Shown here: in pieces, positions 33,075-41,669 of the stretch
Position numbering within the stretch: the stretch's first letter is position 1
Layout of the letters: the number at the start of each line of letters is the position of its first letter
Assembly: GCA_034423135.1 (NCBI GenBank)
Contig: DAOUJC010000014.1
Coordinates: 1 to 64,000, forward strand
DNA length: 64,000 nucleotides
Origin: JAPPHY01 sp034423135
GTDB taxonomy: Bacteria > Chloroflexota > Dehalococcoidia > Lucifugimonadales > UBA2985
Direction: 5' to 3'
Position numbers and translations under genes: made by a program
The notes under the pieces: model-generated
Told to the model about the DNA's origin: nothing
Seen by the model: only the letters and a program-made list of their open reading frames with translations
Databases searched by the model: none

Positions 33075-33085
33075 GCACGAGGCGG

Positions 33086-33262
33086 GCCGTCCTTGTCCGC
33101 TCATCCCCGTATCAGGTGCGGGGCAGGCTCTGAGCTTGTGGAAGGATCTGAGCGAGCCGTCCTTGTCCGCTCATCCTGAGCCCCGTCGAAGGATATGGGC
33201 GGACGGCCGCAGCGCATTCGTGCCCGCTCAAATGGCTCGACAGGCTCACCACGGGCGGGCTG
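33086..33262. repeat. Cluster of REP-like elements (family A) with a 21-nt direct repeat
   Basis: Nearly the whole 283-bp gap after the anti-sigma gene is repeat DNA. A 21-nt segment beginning GCCGTCCTTGTCCGC occurs at 33086-33106 and 33156-33176. The second half carries family-A cores (CCCCGTCGAAGGAT, GGCTCGACAGGCTCACC) inside GC-rich palindromes. Confidence 0.65.
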
Positions 33263-33358
33263 ATTGGTCCGCAGCCTACAACCGATAGGCCATTACCCCA
33301 TCCTCATCACAGCTTTCGTGTGCCGCAGCCCCTCTGATATACTGCCCGCAGGTGGCAC

Positions 33359-34096
33359 ATGTCGATCCGCTTTCTAATCATAGCCTGCGGCGCAGCGCTG
33401 CTCCTTCTGCTGACCATCACCTCCACGGCCTGCGGGGAGGCCGAGCCTACCGCCACACCCACGCCCAGCCCCACGCCACCTCCGACCGCGGAGGACATCC
33501 TGGCTGCCTCCGGTGAGAGCATGGCCGCCCTGGACTCCTTCAACTTCAGGCTGAGCCACGAGAACGGAGGCACACCCCTGGCCATCGGGCTGGTGGTTTC
33601 GGACGTGGAGGGCGACGTGGTCAAGCCGGACGGCCTGAGGGTATCCCTCGGAGCGACCTTCAGTGGATTCTTCGTGGAAATGCAGCTGGTTGCTCTTGAA
33701 GGCGTGACCTACATGACCGACCCCGTCACTCAGGCGTGGGAGATCCAGGATGCCGGTGTTAACCCGCTGGCCTTCTTCGACCCGGCGACCGGCATTGACT
33801 CCATCATGAGCGACCTGGCTGAGCCATCGCTTCTGGGGCAAGCGACGCTGGAAGGCGTCACCACGCATCACATCAGCGGAAAGCTGCCGTCCGATTCACT
33901 TGTGCCGCTCCTTAGCACCGTCACCCCCGACCTTACGGTGGACACGGAGGTGTGGGTAGGCGTCGATGACTCCTACCTGCGGAAGGTAGTCTTCCGAGGC
34001 GTAGCAGTCTCAGGCGACGCAGAGAACATCGTGCGCACCATTACGCTGTCCAGCTTCAACCAGGCCTCCGAGATTGAGGCGCCCACGCTGAACTGA
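33359..34096 (+). CDS. LppX/LprAFG-like lipoprotein
   Basis: 245 aa. Signal MSIRFLIIACGAALLLLLTI with lipobox TSTAC, then a short Thr-Pro spacer (residues 28-42). The rest has the alternating pattern of the LppX/LprG half-barrel: SMAALDSFNFRLSHENGG, VVKPDGLRVSLGATFSGFFV, VEGVTTHHISGKLPSD-type strands and VDTEVWVGVDDSYLRKVVF. Mycobacterial members carry lipids such as lipoarabinomannan precursors to the surface. That function may be relevant because a PI/mannoside-type cluster is present at 58.9-61.8 kb, but the link is inference. Confidence 0.7.
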   Translation: MSIRFLIIACGAALLLLLTITSTACGEAEPTATPTPSPTPPPTAEDILAASGESMAALDSFNFRLSHENGGTPLAIGLVVSDVEGDVVKPDGLRVSLGATFSGFFVEMQLVALEGVTYMTDPVTQAWEIQDAGVNPLAFFDPATGIDSIMSDLAEPSLLGQATLEGVTTHHISGKLPSDSLVPLLSTVTPDLTVDTEVWVGVDDSYLRKVVFRGVAVSGDAENIVRTITLSSFNQASEIEAPTLN

Positions 34097-34114
34097 GTCG
34101 CACGGCCCCGGCGC

Positions 34115-34897
34115 CTACCACGTGGCGTGGAAGTGGTTGAGCGGCCCGTGACCTGCCCCCACGGGGAAGGCACTCCTGATGGCCTCCGTGACGTACTCCT
34201 TGGCCCGAACGACGGCATCCTCCACACCCATGCCCTGCGCCAGACCTGCCGTCACGGCGGACGCGAAGGTGCAGCCCGTGCCGTGAGTGCTGGTGGTCTC
34301 CACCCGCGCAGCGGAGAGCTCGCGGAACTGCAGGCCGTCGTAGAAGACGTCCACCGCGTCGCCCTGCAGATGGCCGCCCTTAACCACGACGCTCCGCGCT
34401 CCCATGTCCACGATGTCGCGGGCCGCGCGTCGCGCGTCTTCCAGAGTCTCCACGCTGCGGCCGACCAGCACCGAGGCCTCCGGCAGGTTGGGCGTGACCA
34501 CAGCCGCAAGCGGCACCAGAAGGCCGCGCAACGTCTCCCCCGCCTCCTCCTGAAGCAGCCGGTCACCGCCCTTGGCCACCATCACCGGGTCAACCACCAG
34601 GTTCTCGATTGCGTGCTCACGAACCTTCTCTGCAACCGTGCGTATGATGCCGGAGTTGGCCAGCATTCCCGTCTTCACCGCGTCCGCGCCTATGTCGGAC
34701 ATCACGGCGTCGATCTGAGCGGCGACCATGTCCGGGGGCAACTCCTGGACGGCGGTGACGCCCAGCGTGTTCTGCGCCGTGATTGCAGTGAGCGCGGACG
34801 ACCCGTACACGCCCAGAGCGGCAAACGTCTTCAGGTCAGCCTGAATGCCCGCGCCGCCTCCGGAGTCGGAGCCTGCGATGGTCAACGCCTTATTCAT
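34115..34897 (-). CDS. thiD: Hydroxymethylpyrimidine / phosphomethylpyrimidine kinase
   Basis: 260 aa. The start ALTIAGSDSGGGAGIQADLK, DAVKTGMLANSGII, VVDPVMVAKGGDRLL and the anion hole THGTGCTFASAVTAGL are all present. ThiD phosphorylates HMP and HMP-P to the pyrophosphate used in thiamine phosphate synthesis. It is the last gene of the riboswitch-led thiamine operon, 93 bp after a small unknown gene. Confidence 0.96.
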   Translation of the reverse strand: MNKALTIAGSDSGGGAGIQADLKTFAALGVYGSSALTAITAQNTLGVTAVQELPPDMVAAQIDAVMSDIGADAVKTGMLANSGIIRTVAEKVREHAIENLVVDPVMVAKGGDRLLQEEAGETLRGLLVPLAAVVTPNLPEASVLVGRSVETLEDARRAARDIVDMGARSVVVKGGHLQGDAVDVFYDGLQFRELSAARVETTSTHGTGCTFASAVTAGLAQGMGVEDAVVRAKEYVTEAIRSAFPVGAGHGPLNHFHATW

Positions 34898-34937
34898 TGT
34901 GACTCTCCTATGGCTGTGATTGGCGTCTCGGAGACTA

Positions 34938-34979
34938 ACCCTCTTCCCCTTTGATGGGGAAAGATTGAGATGGGGGTGA
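34938..34979. repeat. REP-like palindrome, family B
   Basis: CTTCCCC and GGGGAAAG form a hairpin around TTTGAT, followed by GATTGAGATGGGGGTGA. On the other strand it matches the elements at 47863-47948. It lies between thiD and the small gene upstream. Confidence 0.65.
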
Positions 34980-34990
34980 ACTGCGAGTGG

Positions 34991-35311
34991 TCAGACAGCC
35001 CCCATCCTGTCCTTGGCGGATCTGTAGCAAGCCATAGCCGTTGGCAAGTCGACGCCCTCCCGGGCGGGATCCAGGGTCTTGGAGTGATCCATGATCTGGG
35101 TCCAATTCGGAAAGTAGCTGGTGGACGCGTGGTAGCCAACTATCCAGTCGATGACATCCAGTACCAGCGGGCTGGCGGTTTCCTCCTGAATCTTCTCCTC
35201 GTGGGTAGGCCTGAGCCAGCCAATCTGTCGCCTGGCGTCAGCTCGAAGCTTCAGCACATACAATCCCACCAGTAACACTGCTCCGATGGGGACTAATATC
35301 CACTCTAGCAT
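34991..35311 (-). CDS. Unknown single-pass membrane protein in the thiamine operon
   Basis: 106 aa. Residues 2-20 (LEWILVPIGAVLLVGLYVL) form one membrane helix; the rest is soluble with charged DARRQIGWLRPTHEEKIQEE and a C-terminal WIVGYHASTSYFPNWTQIMD. I know no family for it. It sits between thiY and thiD in the same direction, 35 bp after thiY, so it may assist HMP-precursor uptake or be a passenger. Real coding is supported by position and absence of a competing frame, not by homology. Confidence 0.55.
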   Translation of the reverse strand: MLEWILVPIGAVLLVGLYVLKLRADARRQIGWLRPTHEEKIQEETASPLVLDVIDWIVGYHASTSYFPNWTQIMDHSKTLDPAREGVDLPTAMACYRSAKDRMGAV

Positions 35312-35346
35312 CGTGCACCTACCGGACTTGCCTTCGCGAGAATGCC

Positions 35347-36354
35347 CTACGGCTGAAACTCGCTGGTAAACGCGTCAGCGGCATTCACGTCCTCCCCAAG
35401 GAGGCCCTCAGACTTCATCCAGGCCGCGAGGCTCTCCCATCGCTCCGCCGTTTGTTGGCCGAATATCACGCCCTCCTCCTCCCAAAGCGGTGCAAGCAGG
35501 CCGATGCCCTGCGACTCCAGGTCACCATCGATCTCCGGGTTGGCCTGAACGAGGATGTCCACGGCCGCCTGCGGGTCTGCGATGGCATCAGCGTATCCTC
35601 GGGCCGTGGCGCGGAGGAATCGCTCCGCCACGTCCGGCGCGTCGGCCAGGTAGCTCTCGCCAGCCACGAGCACAAGCTCGTAGAAGTCGGGTACGCCCCA
35701 CTCCTCCATTCGCAGCACGCTGACGGGGTATCCCTGCTTTTCCATAGCGATGGACTCGTGCGTCCAGTATGCACCCACTATGGCGTCCACCTTCTTCCCA
35801 ATCAGCGAGGGCGACAGCTCATAGCCCACGTTCACCAGGGTCACGTCATCGGCGGTGGCTCCGTCGTGCTGGAGCATGGACAGGAAGAGCGCCTCTTCGA
35901 ATGGTATCCCGGTCACGCCCACGCTTTTGCCCACCAGGTCAGAGGGACGTTCGATGCCGGACTCCTCCAGCACCATGATGGAGTTCAGAGGATGCTGCAC
36001 CATGGCGGCGATGGACTTCACCGGTACGCCTTCGCCCCGTGCGAGCAGCACCTCCGCCTGGTAGCTCACGCCGAAGTCGTCGCGGCCCGCGCCCACGGTC
36101 TTGAGCACATCCTCCGGGTTGGCCGGCACAACAATATCGACGTCCAGCCCCTCCTCGTCGTAGTAGCCCTTCTCCTGTGCAACGTAGAAGCCGGCGTGGT
36201 TGGAGTTGGGGAACCAGTCCAGCGCCAGGCTCACGCTCACTACCGCGGGTGTTGGCGTGGCGGTCGGCTCAGGATCCTCGCAGGCGGCCGCAAGAATGAC
36301 GGCCATGACCGACAATGCTGCCATGAACAGGTACATTCCAGGTTTGATTCTCAA
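35347..36354 (-). CDS. thiY: Thiamine-precursor ABC transporter substrate-binding lipoprotein (NMT1/THI5-like)
   Basis: 335 aa. Lipoprotein signal ends LAAAC, then a short Thr-Pro spacer. VSLALDWFPNSNHAGFYVAQ and EKGYYDEEGLDVDIVVPANP are the NMT1/THI5 start; DLVGKSVGVTGIPFEEALFL and DAIVGAYWTHE follow. ThiY binds N-formyl-aminopyrimidine or a related HMP precursor and passes it to ThiXZ. The TPP riboswitch upstream supports a thiamine-linked ligand over taurine or nitrate. Confidence 0.93.
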   Translation of the reverse strand: MRIKPGMYLFMAALSVMAVILAAACEDPEPTATPTPAVVSVSLALDWFPNSNHAGFYVAQEKGYYDEEGLDVDIVVPANPEDVLKTVGAGRDDFGVSYQAEVLLARGEGVPVKSIAAMVQHPLNSIMVLEESGIERPSDLVGKSVGVTGIPFEEALFLSMLQHDGATADDVTLVNVGYELSPSLIGKKVDAIVGAYWTHESIAMEKQGYPVSVLRMEEWGVPDFYELVLVAGESYLADAPDVAERFLRATARGYADAIADPQAAVDILVQANPEIDGDLESQGIGLLAPLWEEEGVIFGQQTAERWESLAAWMKSEGLLGEDVNAADAFTSEFQP

Positions 36355-36358
36355 CGCT

Positions 36359-37198
36359 CTACCTCCGTACAGAAGTGTCTCCCGGCGCCTCGTCTCGGCG
36401 CCCCCTGGTGTGCCAGGGCACGGCGTATCGCTCAGTCAGCACCACCAGCAGAAACAGCGATACGCCCATGACGGACAGGATGAACATGGAAGCGAACACC
36501 CTGTCCGTCAGAAACTGCGGAGCGGACCTGGTCATCAGGTAGCCCAAACCCGCGCTGGCGCCCACCCACTCGCCCACCACCGCGCCTATCACGCTCAGCG
36601 CGATGGCCACGCGCAGGCCTGAGAAGAGGAAGGGCAGGCACGATGGCGCCTGCACCTTCGCGAAGAGCTGCCACCTGTTTGCGCCCAAGGTGCGCATCAT
36701 CCTGAGCAGGTCCGGGTCGGCCGACTTGAGGCCGTCCACGGTGTTGACCACAATTGGGAAGAACGAGAGCAAAATCACGACGATCACCTTGGGCCAGATG
36801 CCGTAGCCTATCCAGATCAGAAGAAGCGGCGCTATGACGATTACCGGCACTGTCTGCGAAGCGATGACGAACGGGTAGACGGCGCGCTCGACCATACGGG
36901 AGTAGGCGATGACGCCTGCGATAGCCACGCCAATCACCACCGCCAGCGCGAATCCCAGCAGCACCTCGCCGAGCGTGACCCAGGTGTGCCTGAGCAGCAG
37001 GTCACGGCTCGACAGCAGCTCCGCGCCTATGGCGGAGGGCGGCGGCAGGAGCCATCGCTCCACGTCCAGCAGGCGCACGGCCGCCTCCCACGCGGCAATC
37101 GCCCCTGCAATGACGAGCGCCGGCAGGCCCCACTGCAGCACGACCGAGGCGCGGCCGCCGGAATGTTCGCGCATGGCAACTGTTGTGTCGCCGCTCAC
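36359..37198 (-). CDS. thiX: Thiamine-precursor ABC transporter permease
   Basis: 279 aa with about six membrane helices. The EAA-like cytoplasmic loop is MRTLGANRWQLFAKVQAPSC followed by LPFLFSGLRVAIALSVIGAV. It belongs to the SsuC/TauC-type permeases. Its start overlaps the ATPase stop by 4 bp, and thiY begins 4 bp after it, so the three subunits are made together. Confidence 0.93.
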   Translation of the reverse strand: MSGDTTVAMREHSGGRASVVLQWGLPALVIAGAIAAWEAAVRLLDVERWLLPPPSAIGAELLSSRDLLLRHTWVTLGEVLLGFALAVVIGVAIAGVIAYSRMVERAVYPFVIASQTVPVIVIAPLLLIWIGYGIWPKVIVVILLSFFPIVVNTVDGLKSADPDLLRMMRTLGANRWQLFAKVQAPSCLPFLFSGLRVAIALSVIGAVVGEWVGASAGLGYLMTRSAPQFLTDRVFASMFILSVMGVSLFLLVVLTERYAVPWHTRGRRDEAPGDTSVRR

Positions 37199-38055
37199 TG
37201 CCGTTCCTCCGTCCGCAGAACGGCGGCAGCCGCTGCTCCTCCACCGCCTGCGGGAGCTTCATCCTCACGCAGCGCAGCAAGCGCCTGCGCCTTGATCTCC
37301 ACGAACGACGCCTCCGTCACCATCTCGTAACGGCGCGGGCGAGGCAAGTCTACAGTAAACGCAGTCTTCACGCTGCCGGGTCGCGGCGTTAGCACGTATA
37401 CCCTGTCGGAGAGAAGAACCGCCTCCTCCACGTCGTGGGTCACCAGCACCACGGTCTTGTTCCAGGACTCCCACAGGCCCAGCAGCCACTCCTGCATGCC
37501 GGCCCTGGTGAGCGCGTCAAGGGCGCCGAACGGCTCGTCCAGCAGCATGACGTCCTGATCGGCAAGTACGGTGCGCAGGAAGGCGACCCGCTGGCGCATA
37601 CCGCCCGATAGATGCGCGGGGTAGCTCTTCTCGAATCCCTCCAGACCGAACGGCCCCATCAGCGCAGTTGCTGAGCTTCGTGCCTGAGACCGTGACTTCC
37701 CCATGAGCTCAGGCCCCAGCAGCGCATTGTCCAGCACGCTGCGCCAGGGGAGGAGCAGGTCCTTCTGGAGCATGTAGCCGACGGTACCAAGGCGGCGCGA
37801 GACCTGTCGCCCGTCCACGAGGATGCGGCCCTGCGAAGGCTCCTCCAGCCCGGCGATGAGGTTGAGCAGGGTGCTCTTGCCGCATCCGCTGGGACCGATG
37901 ATGCTTACGAACTCGCCCGCGTGGACGCGGAGGTCAACGCCGCGCAGTACGGGAAGCGGGTCTCCGCGCAGGAAGAAGTCCTGTCCAACGCCGTCCAGCT
38001 CAATCTTGAGAGGAGACGCGGCATCGACAGGTCTGCGCTCCTGGCCGTTGGTCAT
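37195..38055 (-). CDS. thiZ: Thiamine-precursor ABC transporter ATPase
   Basis: 286 aa. Walker A GPSGCGKSTL, Q-loop in YMLQKDLLLPW, signature LSGGMRQRVAFLRTVLA, Walker B VMLLDEPFGALDA and switch His in VTHDVEEAV are intact; it is of the SsuB/TauB type. It is the first gene after the TPP riboswitch. A GGCCG/CGGCC hairpin lies in the leader just before the start and could be part of the switching platform. Confidence 0.94.
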   Translation of the reverse strand: MTNGQERRPVDAASPLKIELDGVGQDFFLRGDPLPVLRGVDLRVHAGEFVSIIGPSGCGKSTLLNLIAGLEEPSQGRILVDGRQVSRRLGTVGYMLQKDLLLPWRSVLDNALLGPELMGKSRSQARSSATALMGPFGLEGFEKSYPAHLSGGMRQRVAFLRTVLADQDVMLLDEPFGALDALTRAGMQEWLLGLWESWNKTVVLVTHDVEEAVLLSDRVYVLTPRPGSVKTAFTVDLPRPRRYEMVTEASFVEIKAQALAALREDEAPAGGGGAAAAAVLRTEERQ

Positions 38056-38133
38056 CCCATAGATGGCCGGCCAGAAAAGGAACGGCCGCCCCCGTCAGGC
38101 AGGCGACCAATCGAGAACAAGCTATGGTCCGGC

Positions 38134-38228
38134 ACTCTCCCTCCGCTGGCATTACCCAGATCAGGTGCTCAGGGTCGCCCCGATGTGTCGGGGCCTCTCA
38201 GCCTGGCTCACCAAGCTCCCCTCAGGCC
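38134..38228 (-). promoter_or_regulatory. TPP riboswitch (THI element)
   Basis: On the minus strand the conserved blocks appear in order: GGGGAGCTTGGT, CAGGCTGAGAGG, a variable CCCCGACA/TGTCGGGG-type hairpin, GACCCTGAGCACCTGATCTG and GGTAATGCCAGCGGAGGGA. These are the pyrimidine-sensor and pyrophosphate-sensor helices of the thiamine pyrophosphate aptamer. It lies 80 nt upstream of thiZ and should lower expression when TPP is abundant. Confidence 0.95.
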
Positions 38229-38252
38229 CTATGCTGTTGTGACTCGCGCGTG

Positions 38253-38281
38253 AGTATATCGCGGGCGGTGGCGGGAGTCAA
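38253..38281 (-). promoter_or_regulatory. Promoter of the thiamine operon
   Basis: TTGACT (38281-38276) and TATACT (38258-38253), each five of six consensus bases, 17 bp apart, starting a transcript about 20 nt before the riboswitch. Confidence 0.85.
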
Positions 38282-38393
38282 CGCCGCAGGCCACGTGGCC
38301 TGCCCTCTCGGCTCGGACGCCTCCTCCCACAACCAACGGTCGGGACGATTGCTAGGCATCACCCCGGCTGATTGCAACATCAACCGCAGCGGA

Positions 38394-39257
38394 CTAGCCC
38401 AACAGCCTCCGCAGGAACTCACCAAAGGCCGGGCCGGTGTCCTCACGCCTGAGCGCCATCTCAACGGACGCCCTCAGCAGCCCCATGGGGTTCCCCACGT
38501 CGTAGCGGGTGCCCTGGAAGCGGAGCGCATAGATGTCCTGTGTACCCAACAGAATGGCAAGGCCGTCGGTGAGCTGGAGCTCGCCTATGGCGCCCTCCTT
38601 CACCTCGGCGAGGGCGTCGAAGATCTGCGGCGTGAGCACGTACCGACCAACGATGCCCAGGTTGGACGGCGCGTCCGCCAGGGCCGGCTTCTCCACCGTG
38701 CCCCTGACGCGGTAGACGCCGTCCGCGACCGGCTCCGGGTCTATCACGCCGTAGCTCTGAATCGCGGGCCCGTCCACCTCCTCAACGGCAATCACTGAGG
38801 CCTCATGCCGGTCGAACACCTCCAGCAGCTGGGCCAGCGCGCCCGGCTCAGCGGCGATGATGTCGTCCGGGAGTATCACAGCGAACGGTTCGCCGCCCAC
38901 GGCCCTTGCGGCGCAGGCCACCGCGTGGCCCAGTCCCAGCTGCTCAGCCTGGCGCACGTAGGTCATCTGCGCCAGCTCGGACGGGCGTTTCACCTGCGCG
39001 AGGCGGTCGTTGTCGCCGCGAGACGACAGCAGGCCTTCCAGGTCGGCGTTCTTGTCGAAGTAGTCGGCAATGGCCTCCTTGCCGCGCGCGGTCACCACAA
39101 TCACCTCATCGATTCCAGCCGCTGCGGCCTCCTCCACCACGTACTGCATAGCGGCCCGGTCCACCAGTGGCATCAACTCCTTGGGCACCGCCTTGGTAAG
39201 TGGCAGGAATCGAGTACCCAGCCCGGCGGCTGGAATCACGGCCTTTCTCACCTTCAT
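38394..39257 (-). CDS. galU: UTP-glucose-1-phosphate uridylyltransferase
   Basis: 287 aa. The start KAVIPAAGLGTRFLPLTKAV with PKELMPLVDRAAMQYVVEEA is the nucleotidyltransferase signature; VILPDDIIAAEPGAL, EKPALADAPSNLGIVGRYVL and the C-terminal DVGNPMGLLRASVEMAL follow. It makes UDP-glucose for glycans and lipids. It overlaps hisA by 4 bp and is the last gene of the hydrolase-hisH-hisA-galU run. Confidence 0.96.
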   Translation of the reverse strand: MKVRKAVIPAAGLGTRFLPLTKAVPKELMPLVDRAAMQYVVEEAAAAGIDEVIVVTARGKEAIADYFDKNADLEGLLSSRGDNDRLAQVKRPSELAQMTYVRQAEQLGLGHAVACAARAVGGEPFAVILPDDIIAAEPGALAQLLEVFDRHEASVIAVEEVDGPAIQSYGVIDPEPVADGVYRVRGTVEKPALADAPSNLGIVGRYVLTPQIFDALAEVKEGAIGELQLTDGLAILLGTQDIYALRFQGTRYDVGNPMGLLRASVEMALRREDTGPAFGEFLRRLLG

Positions 39258-40000
39258 GGCTTCACCTCGTTGCCGGACCGCTGCGAAGCGGCCGCGGATA
39301 TGGCCTCTCTAAGGTCGATGTCGCCGGTGTACAGTGCTCTGCCGATGATCACGCCCTCCACTCGCAGGGATGCAAGGCGTTCCACGTGCTCCGGCGAGGA
39401 TACGCCTCCCGAAACCACCAGCGAGGCGTCGCAGCCTGCCGCTAGTTCCTCGATGGCTCCGAAGTTGGGGGAGGTCAGCGTCCCGTCCCGCGAGATGTCG
39501 GTGTAGACGAACCGTCCCACACCCAGAGCGGCCATTTTCCGAATGAGGTCCAGCGCTGAGACTCCGGTGGTCTCCCGCCACCCCCAGGTTGCCGCCATGC
39601 CGTCCCTTGCGTCCACGCCCACCACCACCGCCTCTGCACCGAACCGGCCGCACGCCTGCTCCACCAGGGCAGGGTCTTCGACCGCGCTGGTGCCCAGTAC
39701 GAATCGCTGCACACCCATGTCCAGGACTCGCGCGGCGGAGTCCAGGCTGCGTATGCCCCCTCCGGTCTGAATGGGCACGCTCACCGCCTCGCAGATGCGT
39801 CGAAGCGCTCCCAGGTTGGCCGGAACGCCGGTGGCCGCGCCGTCCAGGTCGACTACGTGCAGCCGGGGCGCTCCCATTTCCTGCCACTTCAGTGCGACGC
39901 TCGTAGGATCATCCGAGAACACCGTCTCCCTGTCGTAGTCACCCTGGTAGAGACGGACACACCTCCCGTCGCGAAGGTCGATTGCGGGTATAACCTCCAC
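39254..40000 (-). CDS. hisA: ProFAR isomerase (HisA)
   Basis: 248 aa, TIM barrel. VIPAIDLRDGRCVRLYQGDY supplies the N-terminal catalytic Asp, VVVGVDARDGMAATWGW the second, and the phosphate loops are in VQTGGGIRS-like (IPIQ/PIQTGGGIRSLD) and LVVSGGVSSPEHVE. It opens the ribose of ProFAR in histidine synthesis. It sits 1 bp downstream of hisH. Confidence 0.95.
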   Translation of the reverse strand: MEVIPAIDLRDGRCVRLYQGDYDRETVFSDDPTSVALKWQEMGAPRLHVVDLDGAATGVPANLGALRRICEAVSVPIQTGGGIRSLDSAARVLDMGVQRFVLGTSAVEDPALVEQACGRFGAEAVVVGVDARDGMAATWGWRETTGVSALDLIRKMAALGVGRFVYTDISRDGTLTSPNFGAIEELAAGCDASLVVSGGVSSPEHVERLASLRVEGVIIGRALYTGDIDLREAISAAASQRSGNEVKP

Positions 40001-40001
40001 C

Positions 40002-40622
40002 CTACACCTCCACCATGGACTTGATGAAGCTCTCGTACAGTCGCAGGCCCAGGGCGCCGCTCTTCTCAGGGTGGAACTGGGTTGCCACCATGTTGTCCCT
40101 GGCCATCACGCTGCAGAACCGCAGTCCGTAGTCGGTGGTCCCCAGCACCAGCGACTCGTCTTCGGGGGCGGCGTAGTAGCTGTGGACGAAGTAGAAGTAG
40201 GAGCCGCTCTCAACTCCCCGGAAGACGGGGTGTTCCTCGACGAGATCGACTCGGTTCCAGCCCATGTGCGGGCGCTTCACCTGCTCCGGCAGCAGGCGCA
40301 CGCTGCCCGGCGCCACGCCCAGGCACGGCGATGGGCCCTCTTCGGATGTCTCCAGCAGCAGTTGCAGCCCAAGGCACACGCCGAAGAAAGGTATCCCACG
40401 ACCGATCACCTCTCGCAGCGGCTCAACCAGGCCGCCGGCGTGCAGCGCAGTCATTGCCGACTCCGATGCGCCCTGGCCGGGGAATATCACCGCATCGGCG
40501 TCCTTGACGTCGTCCGGGTTGCCTGTCACGCTGGGCGCGTAGCCCAGCTTCTCGATTGCCTTGGCCACGCTTCGCAGGTTTCCGGCGCCGTAGTCCACAA
40601 TTACGATCCTTGCCTGCGTCAT
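40002..40622 (-). CDS. hisH: Imidazole glycerol phosphate synthase glutaminase subunit
   Basis: 206 aa, class I amidotransferase. The start VIVDYGAGNLRSVAKAIEKL, the nucleophile Cys in FFGVCLGLQLLLE and the His-Glu pair in ATQFHPEKSGALGL complete the triad. HisH supplies ammonia to HisF; hisF is not in the window. It overlaps the upstream hydrolase gene by 4 bp. Confidence 0.96.
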   Translation of the reverse strand: MTQARIVIVDYGAGNLRSVAKAIEKLGYAPSVTGNPDDVKDADAVIFPGQGASESAMTALHAGGLVEPLREVIGRGIPFFGVCLGLQLLLETSEEGPSPCLGVAPGSVRLLPEQVKRPHMGWNRVDLVEEHPVFRGVESGSYFYFVHSYYAAPEDESLVLGTTDYGLRFCSVMARDNMVATQFHPEKSGALGLRLYESFIKSMVEV

Positions 40623-41350
40623 TCCGAGTTCCTCCCCAGGAAGTCCAGAATGAGGCCCTGGGCACGCGGGCCGGTGTCGCCGGTGAGCATGTCCGTGCCG
40701 TGCGCAGCCCCCTCAAGGAAGTGCAGCTCCTTTGGGTCATCGGTCCCCTGGTCCAGGAGAGATGCGCTTCGGGCGTAGAAGCCGTCATCCCTGGCTGCTA
40801 TGAACAGCTTGGGCGCGGATATGCTGCGCAGGTCGCCCCTGGCGTCCAGGTTCTCAATGATCGGAGGCGCAGAGAGCGTGACCACGCCGGCCACGTCGCG
40901 GCGAGCGGCGACCTTGAGCGAGGCGGTGCCTCCCATGCTAGCGCCAATCAGGAACACGCTGGTTGCGCCCCGGCTCTCAAGTTCGTCCAATGCTGCCACC
41001 ACGTCCTTGTCCAGGCTGTCGATGTCAACCTCCCCCTGGGAGTCGCGGTAGCCCCTGAAGTCGAAGGCCAATACGTGATAGCCCCTGTCCCTCAGCACGC
41101 GGGCGAACGGCCACCAGCTCTCCTGGTCCGCCGGTCTCATGTGGCTCAGCACCACGCCGACCTGACCTGAGCCGAAGACGTGTCCGGACAGCTGCACTCC
41201 GTCCTCCGTATCGAATGTGACCTTCTCCGCGCCTCCGCCGGGGCTGGGATTGGCGCTGCACCCGGCCGCCATCAGCGCCAGGGCCAGAGCGAGAACCGGC
41301 ACGCCAACCCATCTCGCAGGCGAGAGCCTAGGCGGGTAGTTTACTGTCAT
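40619..41350 (-). CDS. Alpha/beta-hydrolase lipoprotein
   Basis: About 243 aa. The N-terminus WVGVPVLALALALMAAGC is a lipoprotein signal. The nucleophile elbow is LIGASMGGTASLK (Ser), the acid likely the Asp of FIAARDDGFYA, and the His that of GAAHGTDML. It fits the dienelactone-hydrolase/BAAT-like esterases exported to the surface. The start could be any of three in-frame codons between 41350 and 41368. It leads the hisH-hisA-galU run and a 9-bp inverted repeat lies 120 bp upstream. Confidence 0.85.
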   Translation of the reverse strand: MTVNYPPRLSPARWVGVPVLALALALMAAGCSANPSPGGGAEKVTFDTEDGVQLSGHVFGSGQVGVVLSHMRPADQESWWPFARVLRDRGYHVLAFDFRGYRDSQGEVDIDSLDKDVVAALDELESRGATSVFLIGASMGGTASLKVAARRDVAGVVTLSAPPIIENLDARGDLRSISAPKLFIAARDDGFYARSASLLDQGTDDPKELHFLEGAAHGTDMLTGDTGPRAQGLILDFLGRNSE

Positions 41351-41473
41351 CATTGGAGGCCATGACAAGTCTCAGGTCGTCCCTGCCCAAAAGAGGCGGA
41401 TTCGCGTTCGCCCGGCGGGACGAAGTGCTCCATTTGCTCAATGTGCCGGAACGCCGAGAAAGTCGCCGTCCGG

Positions 41474-41512
41474 CGGTTGCTCCATGCGCGGATTATAGCA
41501 TACGAGCAACCG
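41474..41512 (-). promoter_or_regulatory. Inverted repeat spanning a -10-like box
   Basis: Perfect 9-bp arms CGGTTGCTC (41474-41482) and GAGCAACCG (41504-41512) enclose 21 bp containing TATAAT on the minus strand (41497-41492). No clear -35 is seen. Facing the hydrolase-hisH-hisA-galU group, it may be an operator for an unknown regulator. Confidence 0.4.
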
Positions 41513-41669
41513 GTGACCGGCCTCAAATCTGCCCGCAAATTGCGCTCAACAGCCGACCCGCGCAGGTTGACCGCGCTGATACCACGGCTTAGAATTGGGG
41601 CTGCAATCGGCGGCTGCCCGCCCGCCGGATCAGGCGCTAATGCTGCGGCAAAGTTGACGTGGGGAGCGA

